64,000 nucleotides of DNA from Bartonella sp. CM31XJBT (lineage in GTDB: Bacteria > Pseudomonadota > Alphaproteobacteria > Rhizobiales > Rhizobiaceae). Below the pieces are notes generated by a model. The model did no database searches. It was given only the letters and a program-made list of their open reading frames with translations, and had not been told where the DNA came from. Where the stretch lies: assembly GCF_028618555.1 (NCBI RefSeq), contig NZ_JAQITD010000002.1, forward strand, positions 62,001 to 126,000, in the 5' to 3' direction. The position numbers and the translations under genes are program-made. Position 1 is the first letter of the stretch. Every line of letters starts with the position of its first letter. Positions 29,564 to 40,465 of this stretch are shown piece by piece.

Positions 29564-29897
29564 TCTGTGAATTGAGAGTGAAGATAAATTCTTTTAAGCA
29601 ACGACAAAGGTTTAAATATAGCGTGTACCAGTTTCAACAATTATCTACGCTCTATATTAGAGTTATTCTCATCTTTTTTGCAATATAGCTTTATCAACTT
29701 TTATCAATTTTCTTTGGGTTCAGCACTTTATAGAAAAGCACGCATAATAAGGAGAGGTGAGTTTATGCGCATCATAATTTTTTATCACTTTAAAATTATC
29801 CTAAAATATTCCGATGTCTGCTTTTATCTTGCTGCTGTTTATAGGAATATTTAAAACATAAAAGATATGTTTTTGTTCATTAATTTAATGGGGAGAA
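29564..29897. other. Divergent promoter region
   Basis: Spacer between two divergent genes. A 29-codon frame within it is listed separately. No other structure identified. Confidence 0.3.
29765..29854 (+). CDS. Possible 29-residue leader peptide before SLC13 permease
   Basis: ATG at 29765 with AAGGAG ten bases upstream; TAA at 29852, 43 bases before the permease start. The sequence begins MRIIIFYHFKIILKYSDV and is hydrophobic with basic residues. It may be a leader peptide or a chance frame; the good ribosome site is its only support. Confidence 0.25.
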   Translation: MRIIIFYHFKIILKYSDVCFYLAAVYRNI

Positions 29898-31679
29898 GTG
29901 AGTGTTATGACAGAAAATCAAATAATGGCCTTTTCGATCATTGGTCTCATGATGGTTGTTTTTATTTGGGATCGATTTCGTTATGATCTTGTTGCTATTT
30001 GTACATTATTAATAGCTTGTGTCCTTGGTCTTGTTAGCCCGAAGGAAGCGTTTAGCGGTTTTAGTAATGATATCGTTATTATCGTGGGGAGTGTGTTTGT
30101 TGTCAGTACTGCTGTATCTCGCTCTGGTATAATGGAATTTATTATTCAACGGATATGGCCAGATGTGAAATCGGTGCGTCTTCAATTAGCTTTTTTGGTT
30201 CTTTCTGTTGTCGTATTATCAATGTTTGTTAAAAACATTGGTGCTTTGGCGATTATGCTTCCGATAGCTTTTCAGTTTGCACGTCGTTCTCAGGTTTCTC
30301 CTTCTGTCTTTTTGATGCCCATGGCCTTTGGTTCTTTGTTGGGAGGGCTTATGACACAGATAGGAACATCTCCTAATGTTGTTATTTCAGCGATGCAAGA
30401 GCGTTTAGCAGGAACACCTTTTACTATGTTTGATTTTACACCAGTTGGTGCGGTTATTGCGACGGCTGGTGTTGTATATTTGGTCTGTTTTTATTGGCTT
30501 TTGCCTGTGCGTGTGCGTTCAGGTGTATCATTTGATGATGCCATTGATATCCGTAATTATGTTGCAGAAGCGCATATTCCAATAAATTCACCGATTGTGG
30601 GGAAAAATATTGTTGATTTGGTTAAGCCATCAAGTGGTGATGTTATGGTAATTCAAATTATCAGAAACAAAGTATCTATTTCACCATTACCAGATTTTGT
30701 TTTGTCTGAAAATGATATTATTTTGCTGGAAGGGTCACATACAGGGGTAGATAGCGTGATGAACTCTGCTCGTTTAGAGTTTTCTAAGGGGCGAACTATT
30801 GCTGCAGGTGATAAGGACAGTGACATTGATATTATTGAAGCAGTCATTACCCATAATTCACCTCTTATTGGTATTAGTGCGAAAGAGTTTTCCCTATTTG
30901 ATCGCTATAATGTAAATTTACTTGCGTTAAGTCGTCAACATGAAAGGGTGCGGGGAAGACTTGATGATATTATTTTCCATCTTGGAGATGTGATTGTTTT
31001 GCAAGGACAGGATGCAATTATTCCCAATTTATTAAGAGAATTGAAATGCTTGCCCCTAGCAAAACGAAATATTGTGTTTGGAAATTTACGACATGGTTTC
31101 ATCTCTTTAGCTGTTTTATTTATAGCAATTATTTTTACAGCTTTTCATATTGTTCCAGTTGCTTTTTCTTTCTTTTCTGCTGCTGCTGCAATGGTGATCT
31201 TTCGTGTTTTGCCCGCGCGTGATCTGTATCAGGCATTAGATGGTCCAATACTCGTACTATTAGCGGCTCTTATTCCAGTGAGTGAAGCGTTAGAGAAAAC
31301 AGGATGTACGGATCTCATTGGTCAATGGCTGAGCCAATTGGCAATATTTTTCCCGCCATCTGGTGCTTTAGCGCTTATGTTGGTGACAGCTATGTTGGTT
31401 ACGCCATTTTTGAATAATGCAGCAACAGTGATGATGGTAGCACCAATTGCGTCAAGTTTTGCTCATTCCCTTCATTATAAGCCTGAAGCTTTTTTGATGG
31501 CTGTTGCAATTGGTGCGGGATGTGAGTTTCTTACACCTATTGGACATCAAAGTAATATGCTCGTGATGGCGCCAGGAGGATATCGTTTTAGTGATTATCC
31601 ACGTTTGGGTGCTCCATTGGCGGTGTTGATCGTTATTATTGCTGTTCCAATGCTTATGTGGGTTTGGCCCTTACAATAG
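29898..31679 (+). CDS. SLC13-family permease with two RCK_C (TrkA-C) domains
   Basis: 593 residues. Membrane spans fill roughly residues 8-210 and 400-590. Between them lie two TrkA-C domains, seen as INSPIVGKNIVDL...NDIILLEG (about 225-290) and NSPLIGISAKEF...LGDVIVLQG (about 315-380). This is the arrangement of SLC13/DASS-like permeases of the CitMHS group (YbiR/SdcS-like); substrates are dicarboxylates, sulfate or other anions, and the sequence does not tell. 'QIGTSPNVVISA' near 155 and TPFLNNAATVMMVAPIA near 505 are the paired sodium/substrate loops. A GTG at 29898 sits close to GGGGAGAA; ATG at 29907 is the alternative. Confidence 0.85.
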   Translation: MSVMTENQIMAFSIIGLMMVVFIWDRFRYDLVAICTLLIACVLGLVSPKEAFSGFSNDIVIIVGSVFVVSTAVSRSGIMEFIIQRIWPDVKSVRLQLAFLVLSVVVLSMFVKNIGALAIMLPIAFQFARRSQVSPSVFLMPMAFGSLLGGLMTQIGTSPNVVISAMQERLAGTPFTMFDFTPVGAVIATAGVVYLVCFYWLLPVRVRSGVSFDDAIDIRNYVAEAHIPINSPIVGKNIVDLVKPSSGDVMVIQIIRNKVSISPLPDFVLSENDIILLEGSHTGVDSVMNSARLEFSKGRTIAAGDKDSDIDIIEAVITHNSPLIGISAKEFSLFDRYNVNLLALSRQHERVRGRLDDIIFHLGDVIVLQGQDAIIPNLLRELKCLPLAKRNIVFGNLRHGFISLAVLFIAIIFTAFHIVPVAFSFFSAAAAMVIFRVLPARDLYQALDGPILVLLAALIPVSEALEKTGCTDLIGQWLSQLAIFFPPSGALALMLVTAMLVTPFLNNAATVMMVAPIASSFAHSLHYKPEAFLMAVAIGAGCEFLTPIGHQSNMLVMAPGGYRFSDYPRLGAPLAVLIVIIAVPMLMWVWPLQ

Positions 31680-32278
31680 GATATTTTTAGAAACTTTAAG
31701 GATCAATTACAAAAGGTTGTTAATCGTATGAAGATAAGTTGAAGGGATACACTTTATATAAAGAGCTTAACTGAAGATTTGGAATTATACCACACTTTAA
31801 TCATGGCGCTTCGGTATTTTTGATACAGATAAAAATTTATTTATTGGGTTTTAAGGGACTTTTATGGAAATTTACCTTTTTTCAAGTTTTTTCAAGAAGT
31901 GGTTTTTCTATTATAATTCTATAATCCAATACAACCAACGATTGCGGTTGAAGACTTTAAAAGATTATCTCTCTATATAAAGATTATCTCTCTATATAAT
32001 GGGGAGAAAATCTGCTTGAGATGATAGGCAATCATGATAAATATTAAGGCAGTGAATTTTTCATAAGACTCAATATATGTAAAAGCTGTAATATGTACAA
32101 ACAGGGTGCTTATATCATTTTCGATTAAGACTGTTGCAAAAATCCGATTGAATTGGCTACATGTTGATTTAAAATAAATAAACGAGCAATTTAAAGATTT
32201 TTAGTTAATTAGGACTACCATCTTTATCCATTTATGCGTAAAAGCACAGATAAAGTAACTTTTTTCAAGGTATGATAT
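31680..32278. other. Spacer, 600 bases, with short tandem duplication
   Basis: No gene seen. It includes the 19-base tandem repeat at 31961-31998 and several T-rich tracts. The promoter of the TPR-der pair presumably lies near its right end. Confidence 0.35.
31961..31998 (+). repeat. Exact 19-bp tandem duplication
   Basis: The unit aagattatctctctatata occurs twice head to tail with no mismatch. Copy-number variation by slippage is likely. Confidence 0.9.
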
Positions 32279-32950
32279 ATGTCGTATGATAGTTTTATTG
32301 CTGAAGTGAATGCAGAATTTCGTCAGGAAAAGGCGCTTGCTTTTTGGAGACGGTATGGTTTTTCAATTATTGGAGCAGTTATTCTTTTTATATTCATGAT
32401 AGTTGCTTATCAAGTTTATCATCATACGCAAATAAAGAAAGCTGGTTATATTGGTGATGCATTTGTAAAGAGTCTTGATCTTGCGAATACACGTGATTTT
32501 GATAAAGCGATAAAGCAATTAGAAACTGTTAAAACCTCTCATTTTGGGGGGTATCCTTTTCTTGCTCGTTTACGTGAGGCTTCTTTACTCATGGAGAAAG
32601 GTGATATTATTAAGTCAGTGGAGATCTTTGATTCTATTGCAGCGGATGAGAAAGCACCGCAGATTTTGCAGAAAGTTGCAAAAATTCGGGCGGCTTATAT
32701 TCTGGTTGATACAGGGACATTAGCTGATGTTGAAAAGCGCATCAAAGATATGGCAAGTGATACCGATCCTATGCGTATGTCTGCAAGAGAAGCTTTAGGC
32801 TTAGCTGCCTATAAGGCGGATAAAATGGATGAGGCGGTTTATTATTTTAAAAAAAATTCTGAAGAAGGTGCTTTGGGTTCAAAAATAACAGATCGGGCTC
32901 GAATGATGCTTGAGCTTATACAAGCTGAGGGCAAGGCAAATAAGGAATAA
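32279..32950 (+). CDS. YfgM-like TPR membrane protein
   Basis: 223 residues. N-terminal cytoplasmic segment ([19 protein letters not shown]), one membrane helix at about 28-50 ([18 protein letters not shown]), then a periplasmic helical TPR-like part. This is the architecture of YfgM, an ancillary factor of the SecYEG translocon and periplasmic chaperone network in E. coli. der starts four bases after the stop, which matches the yfgM-bamB-der neighbourhood of other proteobacteria (bamB is missing here). The bamB-less order is common in Rhizobiales. Confidence 0.8.
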   Translation: MSYDSFIAEVNAEFRQEKALAFWRRYGFSIIGAVILFIFMIVAYQVYHHTQIKKAGYIGDAFVKSLDLANTRDFDKAIKQLETVKTSHFGGYPFLARLREASLLMEKGDIIKSVEIFDSIAADEKAPQILQKVAKIRAAYILVDTGTLADVEKRIKDMASDTDPMRMSAREALGLAAYKADKMDEAVYYFKKNSEEGALGSKITDRARMMLELIQAEGKANKE

Positions 32951-32954
32951 ATCG

Positions 32955-34379
32955 ATGAGCCTTACCATTGCTATCATTGGTCGTCCCAATGTTGGGAAGT
33001 CGACACTGTTTAATCGTTTGGTTGGGCAAAAATTGGCTTTGGTTGATGATAAGCCTGGTGTAACACGTGATCGGCGTATTCATGCGGCAAAACTTCAAGA
33101 TCTACGTTTTGATGTGATTGATACGGCTGGGCTGGAAGAAGCAGGTGATCATACACTCGAGGGGCGTATGCGTTCTCATACAAAAGTTGCAATTGATGAA
33201 GCGGATCTTATTTTATTTGTATTTGATGCAAAGAGCGGAATAACACCAAGTGATTTAAATTTTTCTTCATTGGTTCGCAAATCAGGAAAGCCAATTGTGC
33301 TTGTTGCCAATAAGTCTGAGTCAAGAGCGGCAACAGGAGGAGAGTATGAGGCGTGGTCATTAGGTTTGGGAGAGCCGTGCCCAATATCGGCTGAACATGG
33401 TTTGGGACTTAGTGATCTGCGTGATGCAATTATAGATGCTGTTGGGTCAGAGCATGCTTTTGGCAACAACAAAGAAGAAAATAGGATGATACAGCCTGCA
33501 TCTGTTGGTGATGATGTAAAGGATTTGGAAGAAGAGGAGCTTATTTACGATGAAAGTAAGCCCATTAGGATTGCGATTGCGGGGCGTCCCAATACAGGAA
33601 AATCCACTCTTATTAATAGTATGTTGAAACAAGAGCGATTGTTAACAGGACCAGAAGCAGGACTCACGCGTGATTCTATTTCTGTAGATTGGGAATGGCG
33701 TGGTCGTCATATTAAACTTTTTGATACTGCAGGTTTACGTCGAAAATCGAGAATTCAAGAAAAATTAGAAAAACTATCTGTTGCAGATACTTTGCGTGCT
33801 ATTCGTTTTGCAGAAGTGGTGGTCATTGTTTTTGATGCAACGATACCTTTTGAAAAGCAGGATTTACAAATTGCTGATCTTGTGATTCGTGAAGGGCGTG
33901 TTCCAGTTATTGCTTTCAATAAGTGGGACCTTATTGAAAACAGTCAGACTACATTGATTGATTTGCATGAAAAATGTGCTCGATTTCTTCCTCAAGTTCG
34001 TGGTTTGAGAGCCGTTCCTTTATCAGGACAATATGGTCAAGGGATTGATAAACTGATGGAAAATGTCATGATGATGCACCGTGTATGGAATCGTCGCATT
34101 TCGACGGCTAAATTGAACCAATGGCTTGGAACTGTTGTGGCACATCATCCACCTCCTGCGGTTTCTGGACGTCGACTTAAGGTTAAATACATCACACAGG
34201 TTAAGACACGTCCTCCTGGATTTATGATTTCTTGCTCGCGTCCCAAAAGTATGCCACAGTCGTATTTGCGTTATCTTGTCAATGGGTTACGTGAAACATT
34301 TGATATGTCTGGTATACCCGTTCGCATATCATTACGAGCCTCTGATAATCCTTTTGCGACACGTTCCAAGAAGAAATGA
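32955..34379 (+). CDS. der: GTPase Der (EngA), ribosome assembly
   Basis: 474 residues from ATG at 32955. Two tandem G domains are plain: the first has [14 protein letters not shown] near residue 9 and DTAGLEE near 57; the second has [11 protein letters not shown] near 210, [10 protein letters not shown] near 257 and NKWDL near 323. The C-terminal KH-like domain follows ([20 protein letters not shown]). The first domain has NKSE where NKxD is usual, a change common in Der. It binds the 50S subunit late in assembly. Translationally coupled to the YfgM-like gene. Confidence 0.96.
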   Translation: MSLTIAIIGRPNVGKSTLFNRLVGQKLALVDDKPGVTRDRRIHAAKLQDLRFDVIDTAGLEEAGDHTLEGRMRSHTKVAIDEADLILFVFDAKSGITPSDLNFSSLVRKSGKPIVLVANKSESRAATGGEYEAWSLGLGEPCPISAEHGLGLSDLRDAIIDAVGSEHAFGNNKEENRMIQPASVGDDVKDLEEEELIYDESKPIRIAIAGRPNTGKSTLINSMLKQERLLTGPEAGLTRDSISVDWEWRGRHIKLFDTAGLRRKSRIQEKLEKLSVADTLRAIRFAEVVVIVFDATIPFEKQDLQIADLVIREGRVPVIAFNKWDLIENSQTTLIDLHEKCARFLPQVRGLRAVPLSGQYGQGIDKLMENVMMMHRVWNRRISTAKLNQWLGTVVAHHPPPAVSGRRLKVKYITQVKTRPPGFMISCSRPKSMPQSYLRYLVNGLRETFDMSGIPVRISLRASDNPFATRSKKK

Positions 34380-35417
34380 TAACTCTTTAATTTTTTGAGT
34401 GAATGAAATCTATACTTAAGAATCTTAAAAGTAAGTTTTTTCAATGATCTTTCTTTTCATAAAATTAAAATTTTATTTGCTAAAGTTTTAATTTTATTGA
34501 TGATCATTTATTTGCATGTCATGAGAAGAGTGTGATAGGGAGTATTTAAGAAAGAGTACATAATCCTCTTAATGGGTTATTTAAGTGCAAGAATAGATGC
34601 AATATGAGGGTAGGGGAATATAATTATGATGCTTGTGTGAAAAGCAGTATTAGATTATCGTTTCATAAAAATAAAGATTATGAATAAGCGCTTTTGCTTA
34701 CGATAGTTTGTCTGAATAAAAAGCAAAAATACTTGCTAAATCTACCGATATTCAATTGTAAAGAGCGAAGTTCATAAAAGTGGATTAAAATTGTATAAAG
34801 TGGTATGGTAATCGTATTTAAATTTTATTGTGTTCTATTGGCTTAATCTATTTGAAATTTTAGATTTATTAATATCTTGTATTTTAAGGAACTTCTCTTA
34901 ATACCCTCAAGCTCATTTCGTGATGGGGCCTGTAATGGCATATGTAAAATACTTTGCGAATAGGATCATATAGAAACCATTGATTATTATCATTTTCATA
35001 AAATAAAAAGTGCAAGTTTATTTGAATAAAAGGTGTAAACTAACGCTCTCATACTGTTTTTTAGCTTTCTATGTTCTCTTTCAAAACTAGGATTGATATA
35101 ACATTGGGAGCCGGAAAATAAGATGGTATCAGTTGACACCTTTCGTTAAGCGTAAAAATGGTTGTTCTATGAGTTTTATATTATTCACGGGAACTTTTGT
35201 TATACATTCACAGGTGCTGTCGTGAAATCGGTTTAGGTGCTCAGAATATCTTTTTAAGAAAGCATGTAAATTGAAAAATACGTTATTTCTGCAATAAAAT
35301 TTATACGATAACTTGTGATAGATTTCTTTTAGTATCTTGACGAATAAATTCGGGAACAATATGATGCACACGGTTTTATGAAATGTATTCTTACGTTGCT
35401 TTTTAATTAAGGAGCCA
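34380..35417. other. Spacer of about 1 kb before the ATP synthase genes
   Basis: No credible gene. A minus-strand frame (35371-35129, 80 residues, ending LTKGVN) has no ribosome site and reads poorly; it may be a worn fragment. The right end should hold the promoter for atpI. Confidence 0.4.
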
Positions 35418-35852
35418 ATGATGGCGATGGGCGAGAAACCCGTTATGAGCCGTAAGGAGGCTGAAGAGAAAAAGCAAGGAGAGTGTCTTCATTCAGAGGA
35501 TTTGGAATGTCGTAGTAGGAATTTAAGCGTAGCTTTAGTGCGCAAGCAAGCATTAAAGAAGCGGGAGCATAAGAATAAGCGGGAAAAATCACAAGGAAGG
35601 ATGGCAGGCGCAATTAAGCTTTCCAGTGAGTTTCTGGCAAGTGTTATAGTTGGTATTGTTTTGGGGTTGGGGTTTGATAAGTTAGCAGGTTCATGGCCTT
35701 GGGGATTAGTATTTTTTCTCTTCTTTGGGTTTGCTGCTGGTGTATTGAGTATTCTTCGGTCTGTGGGGTATGTTTCCTCCAGTCAATTAGGAAAAAAAGG
35801 CGCATTGCGCCAAAAACAAGATAAAGGGGCCAATGAGAGGTCCGATAAATGA
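35418..35852 (+). CDS. atpI: ATP synthase protein I (AtpI)
   Basis: 144 residues. A long charged N-terminal tail (to about residue 60, rich in K/E/R) comes before two membrane helices ([19 protein letters not shown] and [18 protein letters not shown]). AtpI helps c-ring assembly and is encoded first in alphaproteobacterial F0 clusters. Two ATGs overlap at 35418 and 35421; GGAG lies three and six bases before them, so 35421 is the better-spaced start. Its 3' end overlaps atpB by 20 bases. The basic tail is longer than in E. coli. Confidence 0.88.
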   Translation: MMAMGEKPVMSRKEAEEKKQGECLHSEDLECRSRNLSVALVRKQALKKREHKNKREKSQGRMAGAIKLSSEFLASVIVGIVLGLGFDKLAGSWPWGLVFFLFFGFAAGVLSILRSVGYVSSSQLGKKGALRQKQDKGANERSDK

Positions 35853-36618
35853 GGTTGAAGTGACAACGCACGCTCCAGATCCTATTCATCAGTTTGAGGT
35901 TTCAAGGCTGATTAAGATTTCCATAGGAAATATGGATTTATCGTTTACAAATGTATCATTGTTTACAGTCCTTACGGTTGTTGTAACTTCTATTTTTCTC
36001 TTCATTTCGTCATCGAGTCGTGGATTGGTTCCAACGCGGATGCAGTCTCTTTCGGAAATGGCATATGAATTTGTAGCATCGACTCTGCGGGAATCATCTG
36101 GTGTGCAGGGGATGCAGTTTTTTCCTTTAGTTTTTTCTCTGTTTACTTTTATTTTAGTTGCTAACTTTATTGGTCTCTTTCCTTATTTTTATACGGTTAC
36201 ATCTCAAATCATGATCACGTTTTCGTTAGCAATGGTGGTGATTTTGACGGTGATTGGTTATGGCTTTTATAAGCATGGGGTCAGTTTTTTGAAACTGTTC
36301 GTTCCCAGTGGAGTTCCTGTTGTGGTTTTGCCTCTGGTGACAATGATTGAGGTTATTTCTTTTCTCTCCCGTCCAATTAGTCTTTCTCTTCGTCTTTTTG
36401 CGAATATGCTTGCTGGTCATATTACGCTTAAAGTGTTTTCTGGGTTTGTTGTTTCAATGATTGGGGTAGGACTCGTAGGTGTGGGTGGTTCGGTTTTACC
36501 GCTTATTATGACTGTAGCAATTACTGCACTTGAGTTTTTGGTCGCATTCCTTCAGGCTTACGTCTTTACGGTTTTAACTTGTATGTATCTTAATGATGCA
36601 ATTCATCCAGGACATTAA
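35833..36618 (+). CDS. atpB: F0F1 ATP synthase subunit a
   Basis: 261 residues with about five to six membrane helices. The proton-path motif [13 protein letters not shown] near residue 187 contains the essential arginine; [18 protein letters not shown] near the C-terminus is the last helix, typical of subunit a. It forms the two half-channels next to the c ring in the inner membrane. The start ATG at 35833 lies inside atpI, so translation is probably coupled. A second, internal start would give a shorter N-terminus; the family usually begins with a short DPIHQF-like segment, visible at residue 16. Confidence 0.96.
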   Translation: MRGPINEVEVTTHAPDPIHQFEVSRLIKISIGNMDLSFTNVSLFTVLTVVVTSIFLFISSSSRGLVPTRMQSLSEMAYEFVASTLRESSGVQGMQFFPLVFSLFTFILVANFIGLFPYFYTVTSQIMITFSLAMVVILTVIGYGFYKHGVSFLKLFVPSGVPVVVLPLVTMIEVISFLSRPISLSLRLFANMLAGHITLKVFSGFVVSMIGVGLVGVGGSVLPLIMTVAITALEFLVAFLQAYVFTVLTCMYLNDAIHPGH

Positions 36619-36673
36619 TAAAACTGGCGGTTATTCCGTCGAATAATGCAATTTCGCTTTAAAGGAGAATAAC

Positions 36674-36904
36674 ATGGAAATGGTGCTTGCAGCAAAATAT
36701 ATTGGCGCTGGTCTTGCTTGCTTTGGTATGGCTGGAACAGCTTTAGGACTTGGTAATATTTTTGGTAGCTATCTTTCTGGTGCATTACGAAATCCATCAG
36801 CAGCAGATAGTCAGTTTGGACGTCTCGTCTTTGGTTTTGCTGTAACAGAAGCTTTGGGAATTTTTTCATTGCTCATTGCTTTATTACTTCTTTTTGGGGT
36901 TTGA
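36674..36904 (+). CDS. atpE: F0F1 ATP synthase subunit c
   Basis: 76 residues, a two-helix hairpin. The loop motif ALRNPSA near residue 40 contacts F1. The ion-binding carboxylate is the Glu in FAVTEALGIFSL near residue 60; there is no extra Q/S/T pattern of sodium-type rings, so it should be proton-driven. AAAGGAG lies about nine bases before the ATG. The gene follows atpB by 55 bases. Confidence 0.97.
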   Translation: MEMVLAAKYIGAGLACFGMAGTALGLGNIFGSYLSGALRNPSAADSQFGRLVFGFAVTEALGIFSLLIALLLLFGV

Positions 36905-37046
36905 TCATCATCAAAAGGGTATATCTGTTCTTGCATGAGGAAAGATTTACCCTTTTAGCTCTTAACCAGAGAGATGCCAGAGAGATGTCAGTCAGTTATC
37001 ATCGGTTATAGAGGGCTTTAATAAGCTATTTAAAGGATGAAAGAAG

Positions 37047-37613
37047 ATGTTTGTTTCAAGCGCTTATGCACAGAACACTGAAACGTCGATAGAACATATT
37101 AAAAAGGTGGCAGAGCATGCAAATCGTGTGTTTCCGCCTTTTGATTTTGTGCATTTTGGTTCGCATTTTTTCTGGTTGGCAATTTCTTTCGGTCTTTTTT
37201 ATCTTTTTATCTCTCGTGTAATTGTACCACGTATTGGTGGTGTTATTGAAACACGGCGAGATCGAATCGCATCTGATTTAGATCAGGCAATGCGCATGAA
37301 GCAGGAAGCAGACATTGTCGTTGAAACTTATGAGCGGAAATTAGCAGAAGCGCGTTTGAATGCGCAGGCTATAGCGCAGGTAGCTAGTGAAGAATTAAAA
37401 GAAAAGGCAGAGCTTGAACGGAAAGAAATTGAAGAGAGTTTAGAGAAAAAACTCGCAGATGCTGAAAAACAGATAGCAAAAATTCGGGATAAAGCGATGC
37501 AAAATGTTGGTTCTATTGCTGAAGAAGTAGCTCTTGAAATTGTGAAAAAATTGATTGACGTTGATATTAGCAAAGAGGCTGTTCGTTCAGTTGTTAAAAC
37601 TGCGGATTATTGA
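37047..37613 (+). CDS. atpG: F0F1 ATP synthase subunit b'
   Basis: 188 residues. A short N-terminal segment ([12 protein letters not shown]...) is followed by one membrane helix ([21 protein letters not shown], quoted up to its length) around residues 34-54, then a long charged coiled coil forming the peripheral stalk. The b' subunit is the second of the two unlike b subunits of photosynthetic and alphaproteobacterial enzymes. It is followed by the b subunit eleven bases downstream. The first residues look like a leader (AYAQ), but whether cleavage occurs is not clear. The gene name varies (atpF2, atpG, atpX). Confidence 0.9.
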   Translation: MFVSSAYAQNTETSIEHIKKVAEHANRVFPPFDFVHFGSHFFWLAISFGLFYLFISRVIVPRIGGVIETRRDRIASDLDQAMRMKQEADIVVETYERKLAEARLNAQAIAQVASEELKEKAELERKEIEESLEKKLADAEKQIAKIRDKAMQNVGSIAEEVALEIVKKLIDVDISKEAVRSVVKTADY

Positions 37614-37624
37614 GGAAGACAAAG

Positions 37625-38119
37625 ATGACTGATACTTTTTGGGCATTTGTTGGGTTAGTTCTTTTTTTGGCTCTTTTAGTCTATTTCCAAATTCCACAAA
37701 GGGTTATACACCATCTTGATGCGCGTGCAAAGCGTATCAAAGATGAACTGGATGAGGCTCTGCGTCTTCGTGAAGAGGCACAGGAAATATTAGCTGAATA
37801 TCAACGCAAACATGCAGAAGCAGAAAAAGATGCGCAAGAAATTGTTGCAGCAGCAAAGCATGAAGTTGAATCTATTATTGCTGAGGCCCGTGCAAAAGCA
37901 GAAGAATATGTAAAGAACCGTAATAAATTGGCAGAACAAAAAATCGCTCAAGCAGAAGCGGATGCAATACGCATGGTTTCTTCATCGGCTATTGATTTGG
38001 CAATTTCTACAGCACGTACCCTTATTGCAAGGGAAATAGATTCTAACAAGGCAGATGAACTTATTAAAGAGTCTCTTGAGAAAGAATCGTTTATCAAAAT
38101 GAAAACATATCTTAATTAA
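37625..38119 (+). CDS. atpF: F0F1 ATP synthase subunit b
   Basis: 164 residues from ATG at 37625 (MTDTFWAFVGLV), chosen because GAGGAAGAC lies just upstream; an earlier in-frame start adds five residues through it. One membrane helix (residues 5-24) and a long charged coiled coil with heptad-like A/E/K pattern. It pairs with b' as the peripheral stalk. Last gene of the F0 cluster; F1 genes are elsewhere, as is usual in Rhizobiales. Converges with glyS. Confidence 0.94.
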   Translation: MTDTFWAFVGLVLFLALLVYFQIPQRVIHHLDARAKRIKDELDEALRLREEAQEILAEYQRKHAEAEKDAQEIVAAAKHEVESIIAEARAKAEEYVKNRNKLAEQKIAQAEADAIRMVSSSAIDLAISTARTLIAREIDSNKADELIKESLEKESFIKMKTYLN

Positions 38120-38242
38120 TGATATTTGAGAGATAAAGAACACTCTCTTTGGTTGCATAATTTTCTCAGTATTAATTAATAAAAGTCATAAAAAAGAAAA
38201 ATTTATCTTCATTGTTTTTACCAGTTAATAGGCTCTTTGATT

Positions 38243-40465
38243 TCAAATGACAAGTTTTGAGAAGTCTGCAACCGATTGTGTAACAATGTGAGTGCGTTTG
38301 AGAAGAGCAAGACGGTTAGCACGAACATCAGGTTTTTTATCATTCACCAATACGTTTTCAAAAAATATATCAATCAATTTTCCAAGTGGCGCTAGCACAC
38401 TGAGTGCAAATGATAAATTTGTTGCATTGATGGGAGCAAGAACCTTTCTTTCTACTTCACAGATTGCATGATAGAGCTGCTTTTCTTCTTTCTCGATAAA
38501 GAGCTCAGGATTAATTTCATTCGCTATTGTTGTGCTTTTTTGAAATTCATTTTCAAGAATATTGGCAGTACGTTTTACAGAGGCTACAAAGTTCATTCCA
38601 TCATGGGTATTGATAAAAGCGATAAGCGATTCGACACGACGTGCAACCAATAAAAAATCATCAGAATCTTTATTTAAAACGGCTTCAAGGGCATCGTAAC
38701 GAGCGCCTTCCTCTTTTAGATAGATTTTCAAACGGTCATGAAAAAAGAATAACAGATCTGATAAAATATATTCTGTTTTTTCTGGAAGCAGATTCTGCAA
38801 TTGTGAATTTTCTCTTTGAGAGATTTCATGTTTGTTTTTTTGTTGTAAGAAAAGATTCGTTGCTAACTGAAACAGTGGCATAAGATTGATTTTCCAATCT
38901 CGCGAAAGTACAAGCCTAATAATTCCCAATGCTGCTCGTCTTAACGCATAGGGATCTTTTGAGCCGGTTGGTTTTTCATTAATGAGCCAAAAGCCAACGA
39001 GCATGTCAATTTTGTCGGCGAGCATAACGGTTATAGCAAGTGGTTCTTGTGGAAGACGATCTGTTGGACCTTGAGGTTTATAATGGTCTTCGATTGCTAC
39101 AGCTACGCGAGGATTTTCCCCTTGAAGAAGGGCGTATTTTTTCCCCATAACACCTTGTAGTTCAGGAAATTCTCCGACAATTTCTGTTTGCAAATCAGCT
39201 TTTGCAAGGATGGCTGCACGTTTTGCTAAAAGAGGATCTGTTTGTATCAAAGGGGCAATTTCTTGTGCGAGTGTAGCAATGCGTTCTACCCTTGCACCTT
39301 GCGTACCCAATTTAGCATGAAAAGTTACATTCAAATGATCAAGTCGCGCCATTCTTTGATCGAGAGGTTTTTTTATATCAAGTTCAAATTTTTTTATAGA
39401 AGATTCCAATTGTTGAAGATCAGGCAAATCACGCTGATCAGTTTGCCAAAAATGAAGTGCATCGGAAAGACGGGCACGGACAACCTTACTATTTCCTTTC
39501 GAAATTTCTTTGCCTTCATCATTTGCAAGAATATTAGAAACGAGAATAAAATGATGAGAAAGTTTTACGTTTTCTCCTTGTTTACGGGTGACAAAACATT
39601 TTTGATTGGCTCGAATGGTCAAGCGAATAATTTCTGGAGGAATATCAAGGAATGATTTTTCAAAATCACCCATCAGGATAACAGGCCATTCAACAAGACC
39701 AGCAACTTCTTCTAGGAGAGGATTATCTTGAACCAGTTCTAAACCGTTTGCAAAGCAGAGATTTTGGGCATCAGCTAAAATAATATTCTTTCGTCTCTCG
39801 GCATCCAGAATGACTTTATGAGTTTCAAGTTGAGTAACATAATCATCAAAGCGGCGCACTTGAAATGGCTTTCCATCACTTAAGAAACGATGACCATAAG
39901 TTAAATTATTGCTTTTAAGAGAACCAATTGTAAATGGAATAACATGTGTTTCACCAATTTCTGGTCCGAAAATACAAAGAATGTTTTGTAAAGGTCGAAT
40001 CCACTTCAAAGTACCACTTTGTGCTGAATCTTTTCCCCAACGCATAGATTTCGGCCACGGAAAGTTGCGGATAATATCCGGTAAAATATCGGCAATAATT
40101 TCTTCTGCTGCTCGACCTTTTTTAACAATTTTAGCAATATAAAAATGACCTTTTTTATCATCATGTCCAATATGCGCTTCAGAAATATCGTTTAATCCTG
40201 TTGCACGTAGAAAACCATCAATTACATGCTGTGGTGATTTTATACTGGGACCTTTGCGTTCTTCATGGATATCTTTTGAGCGTGTGGAAAGTCCGCGTAT
40301 GTCCAATGTTAGCCGACGAGGTGTCCAATATTCACGAGCAGCTTCATAGATCAATCCAGCATTCACAAGTTGATCTGTAACAGATTTTTTAAGATCAGCA
40401 GCAGCTTTTCGTTGCATACGTGCGGGGATTTCTTCACTGAAAAGTTCAAGAAGAAGATCAGACAT
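38243..40465 (-). CDS. glyS: Glycine-tRNA ligase beta subunit
   Basis: 740 residues from ATG at 40465 ([18 protein letters not shown]); the longer frame upstream only overlaps glyQ. The family opening and RGPSIKSP-like segment ([10 protein letters not shown] near residue 72), 'TYGHRFL' near 196 and the HD-like and anticodon-binding C-terminal parts are present. It works as the beta part of the alpha2beta2 enzyme. Its start overlaps the glyQ stop by one base (TAATG), so the two are translationally coupled. Confidence 0.95.
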   Translation of the reverse strand: MSDLLLELFSEEIPARMQRKAAADLKKSVTDQLVNAGLIYEAAREYWTPRRLTLDIRGLSTRSKDIHEERKGPSIKSPQHVIDGFLRATGLNDISEAHIGHDDKKGHFYIAKIVKKGRAAEEIIADILPDIIRNFPWPKSMRWGKDSAQSGTLKWIRPLQNILCIFGPEIGETHVIPFTIGSLKSNNLTYGHRFLSDGKPFQVRRFDDYVTQLETHKVILDAERRKNIILADAQNLCFANGLELVQDNPLLEEVAGLVEWPVILMGDFEKSFLDIPPEIIRLTIRANQKCFVTRKQGENVKLSHHFILVSNILANDEGKEISKGNSKVVRARLSDALHFWQTDQRDLPDLQQLESSIKKFELDIKKPLDQRMARLDHLNVTFHAKLGTQGARVERIATLAQEIAPLIQTDPLLAKRAAILAKADLQTEIVGEFPELQGVMGKKYALLQGENPRVAVAIEDHYKPQGPTDRLPQEPLAITVMLADKIDMLVGFWLINEKPTGSKDPYALRRAALGIIRLVLSRDWKINLMPLFQLATNLFLQQKNKHEISQRENSQLQNLLPEKTEYILSDLLFFFHDRLKIYLKEEGARYDALEAVLNKDSDDFLLVARRVESLIAFINTHDGMNFVASVKRTANILENEFQKSTTIANEINPELFIEKEEKQLYHAICEVERKVLAPINATNLSFALSVLAPLGKLIDIFFENVLVNDKKPDVRANRLALLKRTHIVTQSVADFSKLVI

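Noticed and set aside
35129-35371. 80-residue minus-strand frame before atpI
   Set aside because: No ribosome site, no known motif and a sequence that reads like noncoding DNA; probably a chance or worn frame.
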